Below, piece by piece: positions 34,357 through 45,982 of a stretch of DNA of 64,000 nucleotides. The notes below the pieces were generated by a model that saw only the letters and a list, made by a program, of their open reading frames with translations, had not been told where the DNA came from and did no database searches. The number at the start of each line of letters is the position of its first letter. Positions within the stretch are counted from its first letter, which is position 1. The DNA comes from Byssothecium circinans (lineage: Eukaryota; Ascomycota; Dothideomycetes; Pleosporales; Massarinaceae). The position numbers and the translations under genes were made by a program. The DNA lies in the NCBI GenBank assembly GCA_010015675.1, contig ML976989.1, forward strand, positions 725,709 to 789,708, read 5' to 3'.

Positions 34357-37300
34357 TCATATTCGCATATTATCTTGAATGATTTTATACTCCTTCCTCT
34401 TCTTCCCAAACCGTGGGTTGATCTTGACCTTCAATATGCCAATCCACCTCGCTATCACGGGCAGCACGACCTTCTCTCCCAGGTACGCCAATGCAAAGTT
34501 GCCGAGGCCGAGAAGCAGCAAAAAGACCTTGAACCCCACGCCCATATACGTGAGCTGCATAAACTTCATCAACCACATCGCCGGGTCGAACAATATGTAC
34601 AATGTGATGGCGAGCGCAATGAATATTGTAGTGATAAAAGGCAGGTTCTGTGACATGGGTTGCCGAAATGGTTTACCGACTGAGAGTACAACGGCGGAAA
34701 GAATGTATTGGAAGCAGGAGACGAGGAAGAGCGCCGTGTTCTGCGAGTTGAGGGCGTTGGAGTGGTTCTTGTCGAGAACAGGAGGTTGGTACCAGGGTTG
34801 CTTTTGGACGTATTCAAAGGCAATGGCTTGGGTGACGATGCAGATGGCTATCTGGCCTATCAACGGTGTGAGGACTTTACGCGACACGAGACTGGCTGTT
34901 GGCCGTTTCCTTGAAAGCTGTGAGTATGGTCCTGACCAGCCCATAAAGATGGCGATGGGAAGGATGAGCAGCAAGTCGATGAAGAGAAATTGGAAGTCGC
35001 CGAGGTTGGAGGCTGAGGCGTAGAGAAAGCTGACTGATGTGAACTGGATGGCGGAGTACAAGCTCATGTACTTGAAGCAGCTGAAGCTCGTGACAAGGGC
35101 CGCGCGACCTTCTTTGATGACTTGGGGTACGCAGGATATGTCGAAGACGCGGCTGGTGAACGGTGCGGCAACGGAAGCTTCTGCCTCTGAAAGTGAGATG
35201 CCGACATCTGCGGCTTTAAGGGCACCGCAGTCGTTGGCTCCGTCACCGCAGAAGCCGACGCAATAATCGATACTTTGTAGCTTTTCTACAAGCTCATGTT
35301 TCTCGTCCGGCGACATGCGAGCGAATACCTGCCCGCAGACGAGCATTTCACGCAGCACATTTTCAGAGGCGAAGTCGATGATCCAGCGGAAGACGTCACC
35401 GCTGACAGCTAGAGAGTAATTTCGCAGGTTTGATATGTCGTATGGCAGGGACACGTCGGCCTCAGCTGGCGGTGGTAGAGGCTTAAGAGTGTTCTCGTCG
35501 AGTTTGAAGATGGGGTCGTCAACACTCTCCCAGCTAAGTCTGGATAGAGCAGTCCGTGAATCGCCTTCGACAAAGTGAGGAACGAAGCAGTGGGCCGTTT
35601 TGTTGATTAGACTACACTCTCGAGCAACGCTAATGGCCGTGAGGATGTTGTCTCCAGTGCACATGACAGTTCGAATGTTGGCGTGTTCCAACTCTTCGAT
35701 AACCGGCGTTGTGCTTGGTTTGAGCTTGTTCTCGAAGATAATGAAGCCTACGAAGTCCAAGTCCGTCTCAGCATCCTCCCGTTTCATTTTCTGCATTTTC
35801 AGCCAGTTTGCCTTCACAGTTTTGGTGGCGCAGGCAATGACACGGTAGCCGCTGTGGGTATAATGTGCTAGGAGATCTTCGTAGTCGGTAGGAAAGCTTT
35901 CCGCGCGGCAAATGTCCTTCATGCATTCGGGTGCACCTTTAACGTAGATTTGGCCTGTCTTCGAACCGAATTGGCGAACAATGACACTTGCTCTCCTGAG
36001 CTGAGAGACGAATTCGAATGACTTCATGATGCCGAGTTCGATTGGCCTTCTATTTTCGTCCTCCGCACGATCATCGATGTCGTACTCGTGTCCGGAAGGT
36101 GGCCTTGCTACAGAGGGCCGAAGCTTGTCCTGCTCGTCGTCTTCTACACCCGTTGGTTGTTCGCCTTCTGTGAAGCTCCACCCGGTAAAGTTGAACATCT
36201 TGACATCAAGTGGGTCGCCGAGTAATTCGCCGTGGATTAGGCGGAGTGAATGGCAAGTCGCCATTGTGTAAAGTATGGCCTTGTGAACCGAGTAATCAAC
36301 GGTAGGATCGCGCTTGTACAGGGAGTTTGGCACAACATCGAAAGGATCTTCGAGTAGCTCACTGAACCTGTTTGCAGGCCGCTCTGCAACCCGAGCACCC
36401 AGAACGTCCAATCCCTCTTCTGTGAGAGTTCCAGTCTTGTCAAAGCAGACGACATCGAGCTTGCCTCCCACATTCACGCGTTGCGGGCTGATGCAAAAGA
36501 TCTGTTTTTGCTTGAGACGTGATAGGGCAAAGTTCGTTCCAATTGTCAGCGTGGCCGGTAACGCAGGAGGGACGACGATGGTGATCAAATCTAACGCTCG
36601 AACGATGATAAGATGCCACGCAAGGCCGAAATGGATGAAGTTGACGAAAGAAGCGGCGAACCCGATCATGGCGATACCACCCATGACGGAAATGTACCGG
36701 AATGAGTCGCGATAAAATTTGAAGCCGGAAGGTTTCGGGAAGAGCATAGACCGCACCAAAGCGCCTTTGGTAGTATTGAATCCCGTCCGCACAACCATGG
36801 CTAGTGCAGCAGCCTCGTCATCGTCATCCTCATGTGGTCTCCTGGCCCGTATGATTTTGGTCCCAGAAAAGAGCATATGTCGAGCGATCTCGGGATGTAT
36901 GGTCGATGCGCTGAGGTCCAACAGTTCTAATGATTCGTCCGTCATGGGTATCTTCGAGACGGGAACTGACTCGCCCGTGAGCATGCTCTCATTGACAATG
37001 CAGTCTCCGGATAGCAGTAAGCTATCGCAAGGCAGCTGGGTTAGTGATGGATCTGAGACTTCGTACACATCTCCAGGCACTAGCTCGCTAGACTCCACAT
37101 GCCTCCAGAAGCCACTCCTTAGCACACGCACGTCACACTCAAACCGCGAGACTTCCCGCAGACGCTTCATGGTAGCTTTGGTGTCGATTACGGTCGCCGT
37201 TATGCTAACCACAGAAATGACAAAGATACAGGCAGCGTAGTAGTAATACTCATCCACAGACCACAAGAACAGGCTTGCAATTTGAAAGACGTAGAAGGGA

Positions 37301-38543
37301 TGGAAGGCTTCGTCTACCAGCAATTGACCAACAGATTTCTCTGCGATGTCAATCGCGTTTGTGCCGAAAACAAGCTGGCGATAGTCTCGTTCCTCGCTGT
37401 CTAGGCCATCGCGGAGCTTAGTGACGTTGGTCCATGACGGGTCTTTCCAGGTATTGGCTGAGATGAACTTGTCTTTTACGGGGTGGTAACAGAAGCGGAT
37501 ATAGCGGTAGTCCAGAATGCGCAGCTGCCCAATGACGGGATCTGCGTCTTCATCGTAGTCCAAGCGATGACGCTTCTCATCGTCACCAAATACAGTCGAG
37601 AGGGAGCGTCCATAGCTCTGCACCTCGACCTTCTGTAGGACGAAATCTCCCCACTGATTCTCAATGACGAGCCAGTCGCACTCTGCCAAAGGCGCAGGCC
37701 GTCCTACAAGCGAGACTCTCCACTTTGGGATCCATCGCATAAGAAGCCAGGCGATTCCGGCAGTGATGGTGCAGAGAAGCAGGTATACCCCAAAGCCGAC
37801 GGTTGACGTCTTGAAGCCTGCTATCACGATAGTTAGGTCCTCTGACAGTATGTATATCTTTTGGCTGGTTTTGTTGCCCCGCCAGTCGCCCGAGCCCACA
37901 CTCGACCGCGACGATGTTCTCCGCAGGAGCGGCGCATCCACCGATCTCCGACTTGAGTGACCTGATGACTTCCGTCTGAAAGACGGCCGCACTGGGGGTG
38001 TCTGCGCCTCGAGGTCATCCCAGTCCTCGTCCACAAAGCCATTGTACTCTATGTCCCCATATTCTTCCGCGATTGCCTCCTCTTCCGCCTCGTCCTCCGA
38101 GTCCCGGTCGTTCTCGTAGTAGGCGAAGCTGGCGATGGAATCGGCGCGTGAACGGCGGCGGCGGTGGGCGAAGGAGGTGATGCTCGTCGTCACGCTCTCC
38201 GACACTGGACCCGCAAACATCTTTTTGCGCGTCAGTTGTTGTATCGATGTATGGGGAGCCCGGACGGGGCGGAGCTCGAATACCTCGTTGTGCGCCATCT
38301 CGACGTCTGTCATGAAGCTGGCGCTGCATTGAGTCAGCCCATCCCTCTTCAGGTGCCTTTTATCAGAAATGCATACTCGCTCATATACGAGTTTTGTCGG
38401 TACATGGAGCCTCTCACGCTGCTCCTTACGCTGCCCCGCCGGCGCCGCTCAGGGCTACCGTCCGCGTCCATATTGTCGAAAGAAAAATTGTTCGTGATTT
38501 CTCTCAAGGCATTGTGGTGTGAAGACTGACTGTGAGGCCGCAT
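34357..38543 (-). CDS. YPK9: P5B-type ATPase (Ypk9/ATP13A2-like)
   Basis: Two exons: 38377-38543 and 34357-38323, encoding 1377 aa. The 53-bp intron is GTATGC...ATGCAG with a CTGAC branch site. P5B ATPases sit in the vacuolar/lysosomal membrane and are thought to export polyamines; yeast Ypk9 protects against metals. Visible are a cytosolic, acidic and Arg/Ser-rich N-terminus, the family-defining PPALPATLTIGTNFALSRL in the M4 region, the phosphorylated Asp in DKTGTLTEEGLDV, the nucleotide-domain KGAPE motif, and the hinge GDGANDCGALKAADVG. TGES precedes in the actuator domain (MLTGESVPVSK). Transmembrane helices cluster in the last 250 residues. PPALP rather than PP(A/V)ELP assigns P5B rather than P5A (Spf1). 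The 3' end converges on the secreted-protein pseudogene. Confidence 0.93.
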
Positions 38544-39827
38544 GCGTTGCCTAGGTTGAGGTTATCAGTCCAGTCGCGCTTGGCCGAAACACGTTAGTCC
38601 AATTCTCCAACTCCCTTTTTCGATTTCCCGTGTCATCACGTGGTCGTTTCTTCCACACTACGTACATGTATGCACTTTCCTCACATTGATATTGGCACGT
38701 ACAGACCCCTTGGAATGTTCATGTTAGAGCAGTTGATGGAGCAATATATGCGGAAACTAACCTCACAGCCCCCCATCCAAACTGGAAAACTTTGCCTCTT
38801 GACTCTTCCTTCGAGACTTTCTGTCTTTTGGTCCCATCATATCCAATCGTGAGAACCTAAAACCGGAGTTACATCATCATCACGACTACGTCTCTCGTGG
38901 GGGTCTTGAGCATCATTGACTCGGAGCAGGGAGGCAGTTTTCCTGAGCATTTGGAGGAGTGGTGAGCTGCTAGATGGATCGACTCTTTCCTTACCCCTTA
39001 CTTGCAAGAGATAGAGGATTGAATTTTACTCGGCAAGGCATTGGAGGTATCTGAAGACTAAAATCAGATTGCATGGGAGCTTCTCCATACAGCAATCTTC
39101 TATTCAAATTCGCTGTGGCTCCCCAACAGAACAGGATGCAACCAACATCACCGCAAAAGATACAAAGACTACATAAGTTTGAAAAGAAACAGATACAAGC
39201 ACAAAACAACATACGAAAGCAAGAACTCATAAACGGCACGAACGAGGTATTTGGTGCTACAAGAACTTCCATGGACATTTGAGCGCTCTATAAGCCACCG
39301 AATAAGTGAAGAGGTGGGCGCCTCACGTCCTAGAAGGAAGTATGATAGAGAGGGCTAAAGAAACGAGTGATAGGGTCACATTTACTATTAAATAAGCAAA
39401 GAGGCGAACACTTCAAATTCCAAGAGGAAGTTTCATGAGGAAGACTAAATAAACATACAGCTAACTTAAGTAGGGTTGCATTGGCCGTGCGCTACTACAA
39501 GTCAGTCCGATAAGGCCAGGCATACTACCAGCACATCAACTTCACGGGAGATATGAACGCTCCGTAAGCTACTGAAAAAGCGGAGATGTATATCCCTCAA
39601 ATTGTAAAAGGAAATACCACGAAGGAAATTGGAGATACTGGTACCTCAGATGACATTTTCCGCCTCATGGGGCGGCTCAACTCCAGCTCAGCTTCTTTCA
39701 TTCAGAAGATATTAAAAGCAGACCCAAACCCTACGTCTTCCACCACCATCCACGTCGACACCCAAGTCGACCAGCTCAAGACATCCTCATCTTTCAAACA
39801 AAAGAAATTAACACCACGTCCGCAACC
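38544..39827. other. Intergenic, entry into AT-rich accessory region
   Basis: This 1.28-kb gap separates the P5B ATPase start from a candidate secreted-protein gene. The first 300 bp are promoter-like. From about 38850 the base composition becomes visibly AT-rich and only short frames occur. The second half carries the degenerate tandem repeats described separately. Confidence 0.45.
39281..39660 (+). repeat. Three degenerate tandem repeat copies with transition-type divergence
   Basis: By eye, copies start near 39281, 39390 and 39553. The first two align from AATAAG at 39301 and at 39391 (offset 90 bp) and both continue to an AGGGT(C/T)(A/G)CATT end. The third shares the GA(A/G)CGCTC start and the (A/T)AAG(C)...GGAAATA middle with the first. 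Mismatches between copies 1 and 2 are mostly C/T and G/A, for example gaggtgggcgcctca against gaggcgaacacttca. That pattern is what repeat-induced point mutation leaves, but no formal alignment was run. Confidence 0.5.
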
Positions 39828-40187
39828 ATGACGTTCTCTACCCTCTTCGTCGCTATCGCTTCCCTCGCCGTCACACGCGCAACCCTCACCGATGAGTGTG
39901 AAGCTCTCGGCATCAACTACCTCAACAAGCCCCTCCTCCCAGCGGATGCCTCCAACGCCAATATGCGCAAGGGCTTCAATCGCTCTGGAGGTGGCCCCAG
40001 TCACAAGACATATCTCCCCTCTACGCTCGCTTGCTGGAACCGTGGGCTGTATGGTTGCAGCCAGTTTGCCCTCGTAGTACTTGAATTAATTGCACAAATC
40101 GTATCTATCTGGCTTCCCCTTCATTTTCTATGTGGTACCGGTAGCCTTGTTAAACCAGTACCAAAGCAAATCAATTTGAAGAGCTGA
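39828..40187 (+). CDS. Candidate small secreted protein, possibly truncated
   Basis: A 119-codon frame starts at ATG 39828 with a typical signal peptide (MTFSTLFVAIASLAVTRA). A mature region with Cys in TDECEALG, ACWNRG and YGCSQ follows. The final 40 residues are hydrophobic and low in Cys, unlike the first part, so the true gene may splice out of this frame near 40060 or may have been eroded. A downstream stretch at 40250-40310 has weak coding-like texture. No family is recognised with confidence. It stands alone at the edge of the AT-rich region beside degenerate repeats, a setting common for fungal effectors, which is inference only. Confidence 0.5.
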   Translation: MTFSTLFVAIASLAVTRATLTDECEALGINYLNKPLLPADASNANMRKGFNRSGGGPSHKTYLPSTLACWNRGLYGCSQFALVVLELIAQIVSIWLPLHFLCGTGSLVKPVPKQINLKS

Positions 40188-40494
40188 AGAATACGGGTTT
40201 CAAATGAGATACGAGCGCCATGACTTGCTTTCCATTGGCTGAGAAGTGTCGCGGGCTGTTACACAGGCTGACTGATTGCCAATGGCAAGGCCGGAGAAGA
40301 TGGTATGTTCTCCTCCCCCCGCTTTCTCGTGCCGTGTCGCATCGTCTCAGCGTTCGAGCTCACGACAAAGCACTACCTTTTAGTGCACATGTGTACCCCA
40401 TAAGGTAGGTAAACATCCTGTCAAATCTTGCCCGCTGAGCGCTAATAACTAACACTGCTCTTTACTAGCACAGCTCCTTCGTGTCTGAAGCAAT

Positions 40495-42031
40495 ATGGCC
40501 GAACAAAGTAGCCTACAGGATTCTGGCACCCTCCAACGCCCGGGAGACCTCGGTTTCGATGCCTTCCTCGCGGCCGTTCCCCTTTTCGCTTTCGATCCCC
40601 TTTTCTCTGTGGATGCCATCGATCGCGGTACCGACCGCGATGTCGATACAAACCAAGATCTCTACCCGTTGAGAAGTGATACTGTGGTGGATGCAAAACC
40701 CACCCCGTATTATCCCAACATCGATTACAACTTTGCGAATATCGGTGCCTCCAAATCCATGTTTGACGAATACTTTCAGGCGTTCTGCCGCACAGGAGAT
40801 GGCTCGTTTGATAACTCCTGGGAGGAGTTCAAGAGGACTTCAAAATCCGAGGCCGATCCTATTCTGAAAAAGCGACTGTGGAACTGTGCGTACGAACATT
40901 TTGTACCAGAAATTCGACAACTGAAGTCGGAAGCGACATCTGAAACACGCTACAACTCTGATTTTAAAGAAGTATCATGTTCCCCTTAAGTAGGTATCCA
41001 TGCACACCTATACAACATGACGTGCTGATCTATTTCTCAGTTATGGGAAGATGCGCACTACTCTCCATAACCAAGGGAAGCGAGCGAGTAGCGGCCGTCC
41101 CACTGCGAGTCCAGCTCCAGCCTCGGATCAGACTCTCCTATCGCCTGATCAAGTTCCGACGGGAAGCCATTTGAGAGCCATTCCGATCGACCAGAGATTG
41201 TCGTTGCCAACGCCAGGACCATATGCAAATTCTTCAACTCCCGCTCAGGTTCTCCCTCACGCAAGTGGCGACAACGATTACCAAGGTGAGAGCTTTCTTC
41301 GCTTCTTCAATCTTCTGATTACAAAAATACTGATTCAGCATGTAGCTTCCCCTTCCACCCTTGCCGCCCCCTCATCAAGCCCAGGCTCAGCCGACGTCTG
41401 ACTCAACTACGCAAGGCAACCATGCTACCCCTCGAGAGATTCGGCAAGGCACGAAGTGGCCGGACGAGGCACAAATGATAATTATTGATAAACTCGCAGA
41501 GATGGCTAAAGACATCCATAGTCTTCATGTTGAGTTGTCAAATGAGGCGAGAGGGAGGCGTGCACTTGACGATGAGGTACAACAGCTGCGCAAAGAGACG
41601 AAATGAGACGTGCACTCGAGGATGAGGCCTAGCAGCTGCGCAAAGAGATCGAGAAGGTCAATGAATCACTCGTCGAAGAGAGAACCAGGAACGACCTCGC
41701 CTCGTCATGCTCCGAGACGAACTCTTGGACTGGCACAAAACGGAGACGTCCAGAAGGCAGTACAGTCCTCAGTCACCGAGGGTCTGTGGAAAGCATTTAT
41801 TCCCTGTCCGAGGAAGGTCCAGGTAGCGCGAACAGTGGACATGTGCCTGTCAATCTCTCGCGGAGCCATTCAAGACTTGATCACAACCCTAGTCATCCGG
41901 GGTCAGCGGAAACTACGATGTCCGAGGAGCTCTATGGTGCAGACAACGTAAATTTTTCTTTTCCTCATCCGCATCGTTATAGAACGAAGTCGATAGACCA
42001 GGGTTACCTTTCATGGTCGATGGATGAATAG
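40495..42031 (+). pseudogene. Decayed gene for a coiled-coil protein
   Basis: The 5' part is a good open frame from ATG 40495 (SMFDEYFQAFCRTGDGSFDN, LKKRLWNCAYEHFVPEIRQ), ending at a TAA at 40987-40989. Splicing GTATCA (40972) to CTCAG (41040) would add only nine codons before another stop. A second frame from about 41045 is Pro/Ser-rich up to about 41285. A third, 41361-41606, encodes a heptad-like coil (IIDKLAEMAKDIHSLHVELS). Its last 48 bp (RRALDDEVQQLRKE) recur at once in another frame with an in-frame TAG where a CAG is expected (41629-41631), after which that frame stays open to about 41950 and includes EEGPGSANSGHVPVNLS. At least one frameshift and one nonsense change are therefore needed. 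An alternative is a multi-intron gene I cannot resolve. Confidence 0.5.
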
Positions 42032-44387
42032 TGCGGATATGTCTCATATTCCGTACATGCAGTGTTTTGGGTGGAGAAACTAGTTCTCATGGAAGTAGTC
42101 GCACACATGGACCATTCTCCTTTTCGCATATGAAAACTCTTTTCTCTAAATAGCAATACAATCAAGTGGCCTTTCCATGTCCTCTATTGCATCGCAATAG
42201 CCCTAATACCAACTCGGGTCTGTGTTGATATTAGTATGACAGTGGTATCAATCTTGCAGAATGTTATCAGCTCACAGACAAGTTTTTGCCAATGGCCTTA
42301 GCATCCCATGGTACTCGATTAGGGAAATCTCTCGTTTCTATTTATATTAAGGGTGCTGAATATACCCGAATATACGATAGAGAGCGATCAATGTCTGTGC
42401 TAGGTAAAAGGAATGTGTTCAAGGATAGTTACGTCAAGTGTCTAGGTTGCGTTGATGGCTTTTTTGAACGGCTACTGACGTCGTCATAGTTCCTAAATTA
42501 CCATACGGACAATGAGCCCAATGCTATCTACTGGCAATGATCACCGCAGCATCACCCTCTACATAGTCAATACCGTCAGTTACCAATAGTCCTAAGTAGT
42601 ATTCATCAATTGCCGAGTATGTACTGGCTTGAACGTCAACACCCTTGAACGCCTAGTAAAAGACTCAAACAGTCTCAGAGTGAACTGTACGTCCAGAGTT
42701 TCCATCGCGCTGAATCGCGGCTTAGAGGAATCAGCAAAGAACGAAGTCTACTTTAGTATTAAGTCTGCGGTTGCTGGTGTCAATCTGTATCTCGTTATTT
42801 ACCACAAAGACTATCTAAACTATTGCACTTGCAAAGCTATCTTAATTTGTATGATACGGAATAACGTGCACGATAATCCATGATATTTAATATATATGAA
42901 GTGTAATTCCAACGTCGACCAGGCGCGACGCCTCGGGTGCAGCTGGCAAGGCGACAACTTCAGTCTAACAAAATGGCAACTGCCTGCGCGCAGGAGAAGA
43001 AATCTAGTATTTTCTTCGGGAGAAGAAGGAGCTACCTAATGCGGTATTTCTGTAATTCTTACTTAGGGAGAGTTCATTTGAAGGCTCAACCAAGGTTGCA
43101 AAATCCGACTCCAGACAATTCCAGTCCAGAGCGACTAGAATACCTGGGTAACGTAATAGTCCTCAAAAGCTTATGGTAGTTTCACGTCGTGGAAAATCGC
43201 ATTATTTAGACTGAGATGAATCAGTAGTCGGCATGAAGCGAACAAGAAATTTGCCAGCGATTATTGTTGCCCGTCCACCCGCCCGGCTGCCGGGTACGCT
43301 ACGTCTACGGTACTGGTAGCGATTCTGCTGAGCCCCTCGCACCGTCAGCCAACTTGCGTCGTGCCCCTTCTCACTGTCCAACTCCATAACCTTCCCAAAC
43401 AACATCCGCTCGCGGCCCCGCTACCTCACCCACCGCCTCCGATATCGCATTCAATTGCTTCGCACAATAGATACACCTTGGTGTTACTGGCCTAGCGTTA
43501 GCGCACGACATCTGAAAGGAAGGGTCAAATCTACCGCACGAGACAGGGGCTCGTTGGCCACACCTGGTAAAGAATGCGATCGCGATTTGCACAAGCAGTT
43601 GCGATATTGTAACTGCTAAGGCAGCTGTGTTGAGAATGTTGTCGGTGGATAATGCTAGCATTGTAGATTCGGGATCAGAAAGGTATCTGCTATCTTCCAC
43701 GTTCCAACTGAAAGTTCATACAGGAACTTCTACTTAAGTAGTTGTTCATTAAGCTTCTTATTCGAACGTATCCACATCTTTGCGCCTCGACTCGGCTCAG
43801 CCACCCAGAAAGAACAATTGTTGATCATTCGAGATAAGCGAATCAGAGAAGCGAAGGCGCCATTCCACTGGGAGAAGGACAGGGCAATTTCCTGTATAGT
43901 CATTAACTTTTCACCAAATTCAGTATGGTGTCGTGGTTGATACAAATGTACGTGAAATCTTTTTGCCCAGGCAGGGACTGAGACCTAAGCGAATGAGAAA
44001 ATCCCGAAGAATTTATCTTGGCGGTAGCAATAAACACGAACATTTCTGTTTCTCTCCCTCAACACGTCACTGTTCATCTGGTCTTTCTCCGCTGTAGAGT
44101 GATCTATGGCCACTAAGAACACAATTGTTGAGTTCTTGGACTTGGCGCAGGTTTTAATTATTTTTTTGGCAAAACCCTCAACTTTACAGCTTCAAGCCAC
44201 ACTTCCAAGGTTTCGCGCATGCGACGTGAGACTTGGTCAAGTCTGCAATAATGTCAGGGTTCGGAACGCAAAATCGTACTTTTTCTGTCAGCTCAAAGGT
44301 TTAGCCAAATTTTATCTTGTTTGTTTCTATCAGCGCGTTTCTCTCTAACAATCTGAGGAAACTATACCACCGAAAAAAAGCCCGTAA
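42032..44387. other. AT-rich stretch without a supportable gene
   Basis: This 2.36-kb region has short frames in AT-rich sequence. On the minus strand, near 42535-42615, is a brief coherent peptide (DEYYLGLLVTDGIDYVEG) ending at a stop that could be a gene remnant. A 96-codon minus frame with ATG at 43661 (stop at 43371) has one hydrophobic helix and several Cys (CGQRAPVSC, CIYCAK), but its status is doubtful. No transposase or reverse-transcriptase motif was recognised. Confidence 0.35.
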
Positions 44388-45554
44388 ATGTTACACAGTG
44401 TGTCCGGTCTTAGTGACATGTCAAGTAGAAAACTACACCATAGGAGGGGCAATAAGAACCTTAAAGACGCCCCTTTAGGGGAGCACGACGGCCAGCACGA
44501 AACTCGCGTCTACTATCAGTTTGGCTCCCCTTCTTACCGAGTAATATCTGCCCAAACTGCTTTTTCAAGCATGGCAGTCAACCCTTTGTCCCTATGGGAT
44601 GAGTTGGAGCGCAACGTCGTGGGCAAAGGTCCAGATTTCACAACTTACTTTCAAAAGTTGAAAATGTCAGGCAACCAAAAGGAAGCTCTTGATGCCGTCA
44701 AGAAGAGCAAAGGGCAGAAACACCTGAGTCAAACCCTTCTTCGCCGACTGAAGAAGTCACCTTACTATGTTGCAGCTGTGACGAACTTCGTGAAGGAGCA
44801 TTTATCCGGGGAAAATCGCTCGTCCTTCGCGGAAATTGCTCAGTTGTTAAAAGAACGTACTGGCATTCCATACGAGTGAGTCCCCATGCTACAAAGTGCT
44901 ATATTCAGTTAAGCTAAACAGCACATTCAAACATCAGGGAAACACTTCTTCGGACATACTACTACGCACAATTGGATGGGGCATTTTTCGCAGCCGAAAA
45001 CGACACCTCTTCGGAAATGACAACTCCGTCAATTCAAGGTATGCAACCGGACCACATCCACCACTGTGCCAGTACTGATGCATATTTTCAAAGCGCGTTC
45101 TCATCTTGCCTTCGATGACCACCAGTTTACCAATACCGCGCCGCGCACTAGCCACGACAACATTGACCGCTTCCGCGGTGACAACGTCAGCAATTTCCAA
45201 CACGCGCAGCAACGTACCCCTACCATGTATCCTCGGGGGGCGGTGGTGCATGCCCAGGGTTCCAACTCCTACAACAACCCTCCTGCTTCTCTATACGCGC
45301 AGCAACATACCCCTACCATGTATCCTCAGGGGGCGGTGGTACATACCCAGGGCTCCAACTCCTACAACAACCCCTCTGCTTCTTTATACGCGCAGCAAAG
45401 TACCCCTGCCACATCTTTACAGCAGCAGCAGCGACATATGCAGGGCTTCAGTGAGCCATCTACTCTTCCATACCTCTCGCAACATACCCAGCAGCTTCCT
45501 GCTAACAACGGGTACACCGATTTTCCGAACTATGGCCGGCATGCCCAAGCTTGA
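44388..45554 (+). CDS. Three-exon protein with Gln/Asn-rich tandem-repeat tail, unknown function
   Basis: Exons 44388-44875, 44938-45038 and 45094-45554 encode 349 aa; introns are 62 and 55 bp with GTGAGT and GTATGC donors and all phases agree. The first part contains a basic N-terminus (SSRKLHHRRGNKN). A helical domain follows (NPLSLWDELERNVVGKGPDF, HLSQTLLRRLKKSPYYVAAV, ENRSSFAEIAQLLKERTG), continuing in exon 2 as EETLLRTYYYAQLDGAFFAA. I do not recognise this domain. The tail has two nearly identical 31-residue repeats (AQQxTPTMYP...SNSYNNP) and the start of a third, then a Gln run and a Tyr/Asn/Gln-rich end, prion-like in composition. An internal ATG at 44572 (MAVNPLSLW) is an alternative start. 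Intact splicing in a decayed neighbourhood suggests an active gene. Confidence 0.68.
45204..45389 (+). repeat. Two in-frame 93-bp tandem repeats within the orphan gene
   Basis: Unit 1 is 45204-45296 and unit 2 is 45297-45389; a partial third begins at 45390. The units differ at a handful of positions, several silent or C/T and G/A changes, and each encodes 31 residues starting AQQ. The length is a multiple of three, so copy-number change would keep the frame. Confidence 0.9.
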
Positions 45555-45982
45555 TGCAAAAACCCATATCCATTATATGGTAAGCAATTCCTCGACAGCA
45601 TGTTACCATTTGGATAACACGTTTGTGACTGATTAATTGCAAGGCAAAGCGTCCGGGGGTTTCCTTTGTCGGCCTGAGTGGACGGTCTTTGTCATAGAAT
45701 ACTAGGAATGAGCTGTGGTGTCCTAACGGAGATCTACTTCTGTGGGTTTCATTGCTCTATTGTCGTGGATTTTTTCCTTTTCCCAGTCTGTTTTCGCAAG
45801 GGTCATACGTAACATCGGCAACGTGCATTGGAGGATCACTTATATACAATGATTTTCCTTCTGGATTTGGAGCCGTCTCTCAAACGCACCCTTGAAGAAA
45901 CTCCATCTAGCGTCTGCCACTAAATTAGTTATGATGTCGCTCGTACTCGTTGCGCAACCAGAATTGCAGCGATGTGCTCTCA
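45555..45982. other. Convergent 3' flanks
   Basis: This 428-bp gap lies between the repeat-tail gene (plus) and the 2EXR-like gene (minus). Nothing coding is seen. Confidence 0.45.

Noticed and set aside
38850..44387. An intact transposon in the AT-rich block
   Set aside because: No transposase, integrase or reverse-transcriptase motifs and no clear terminal repeats were found; only degenerate short repeats.
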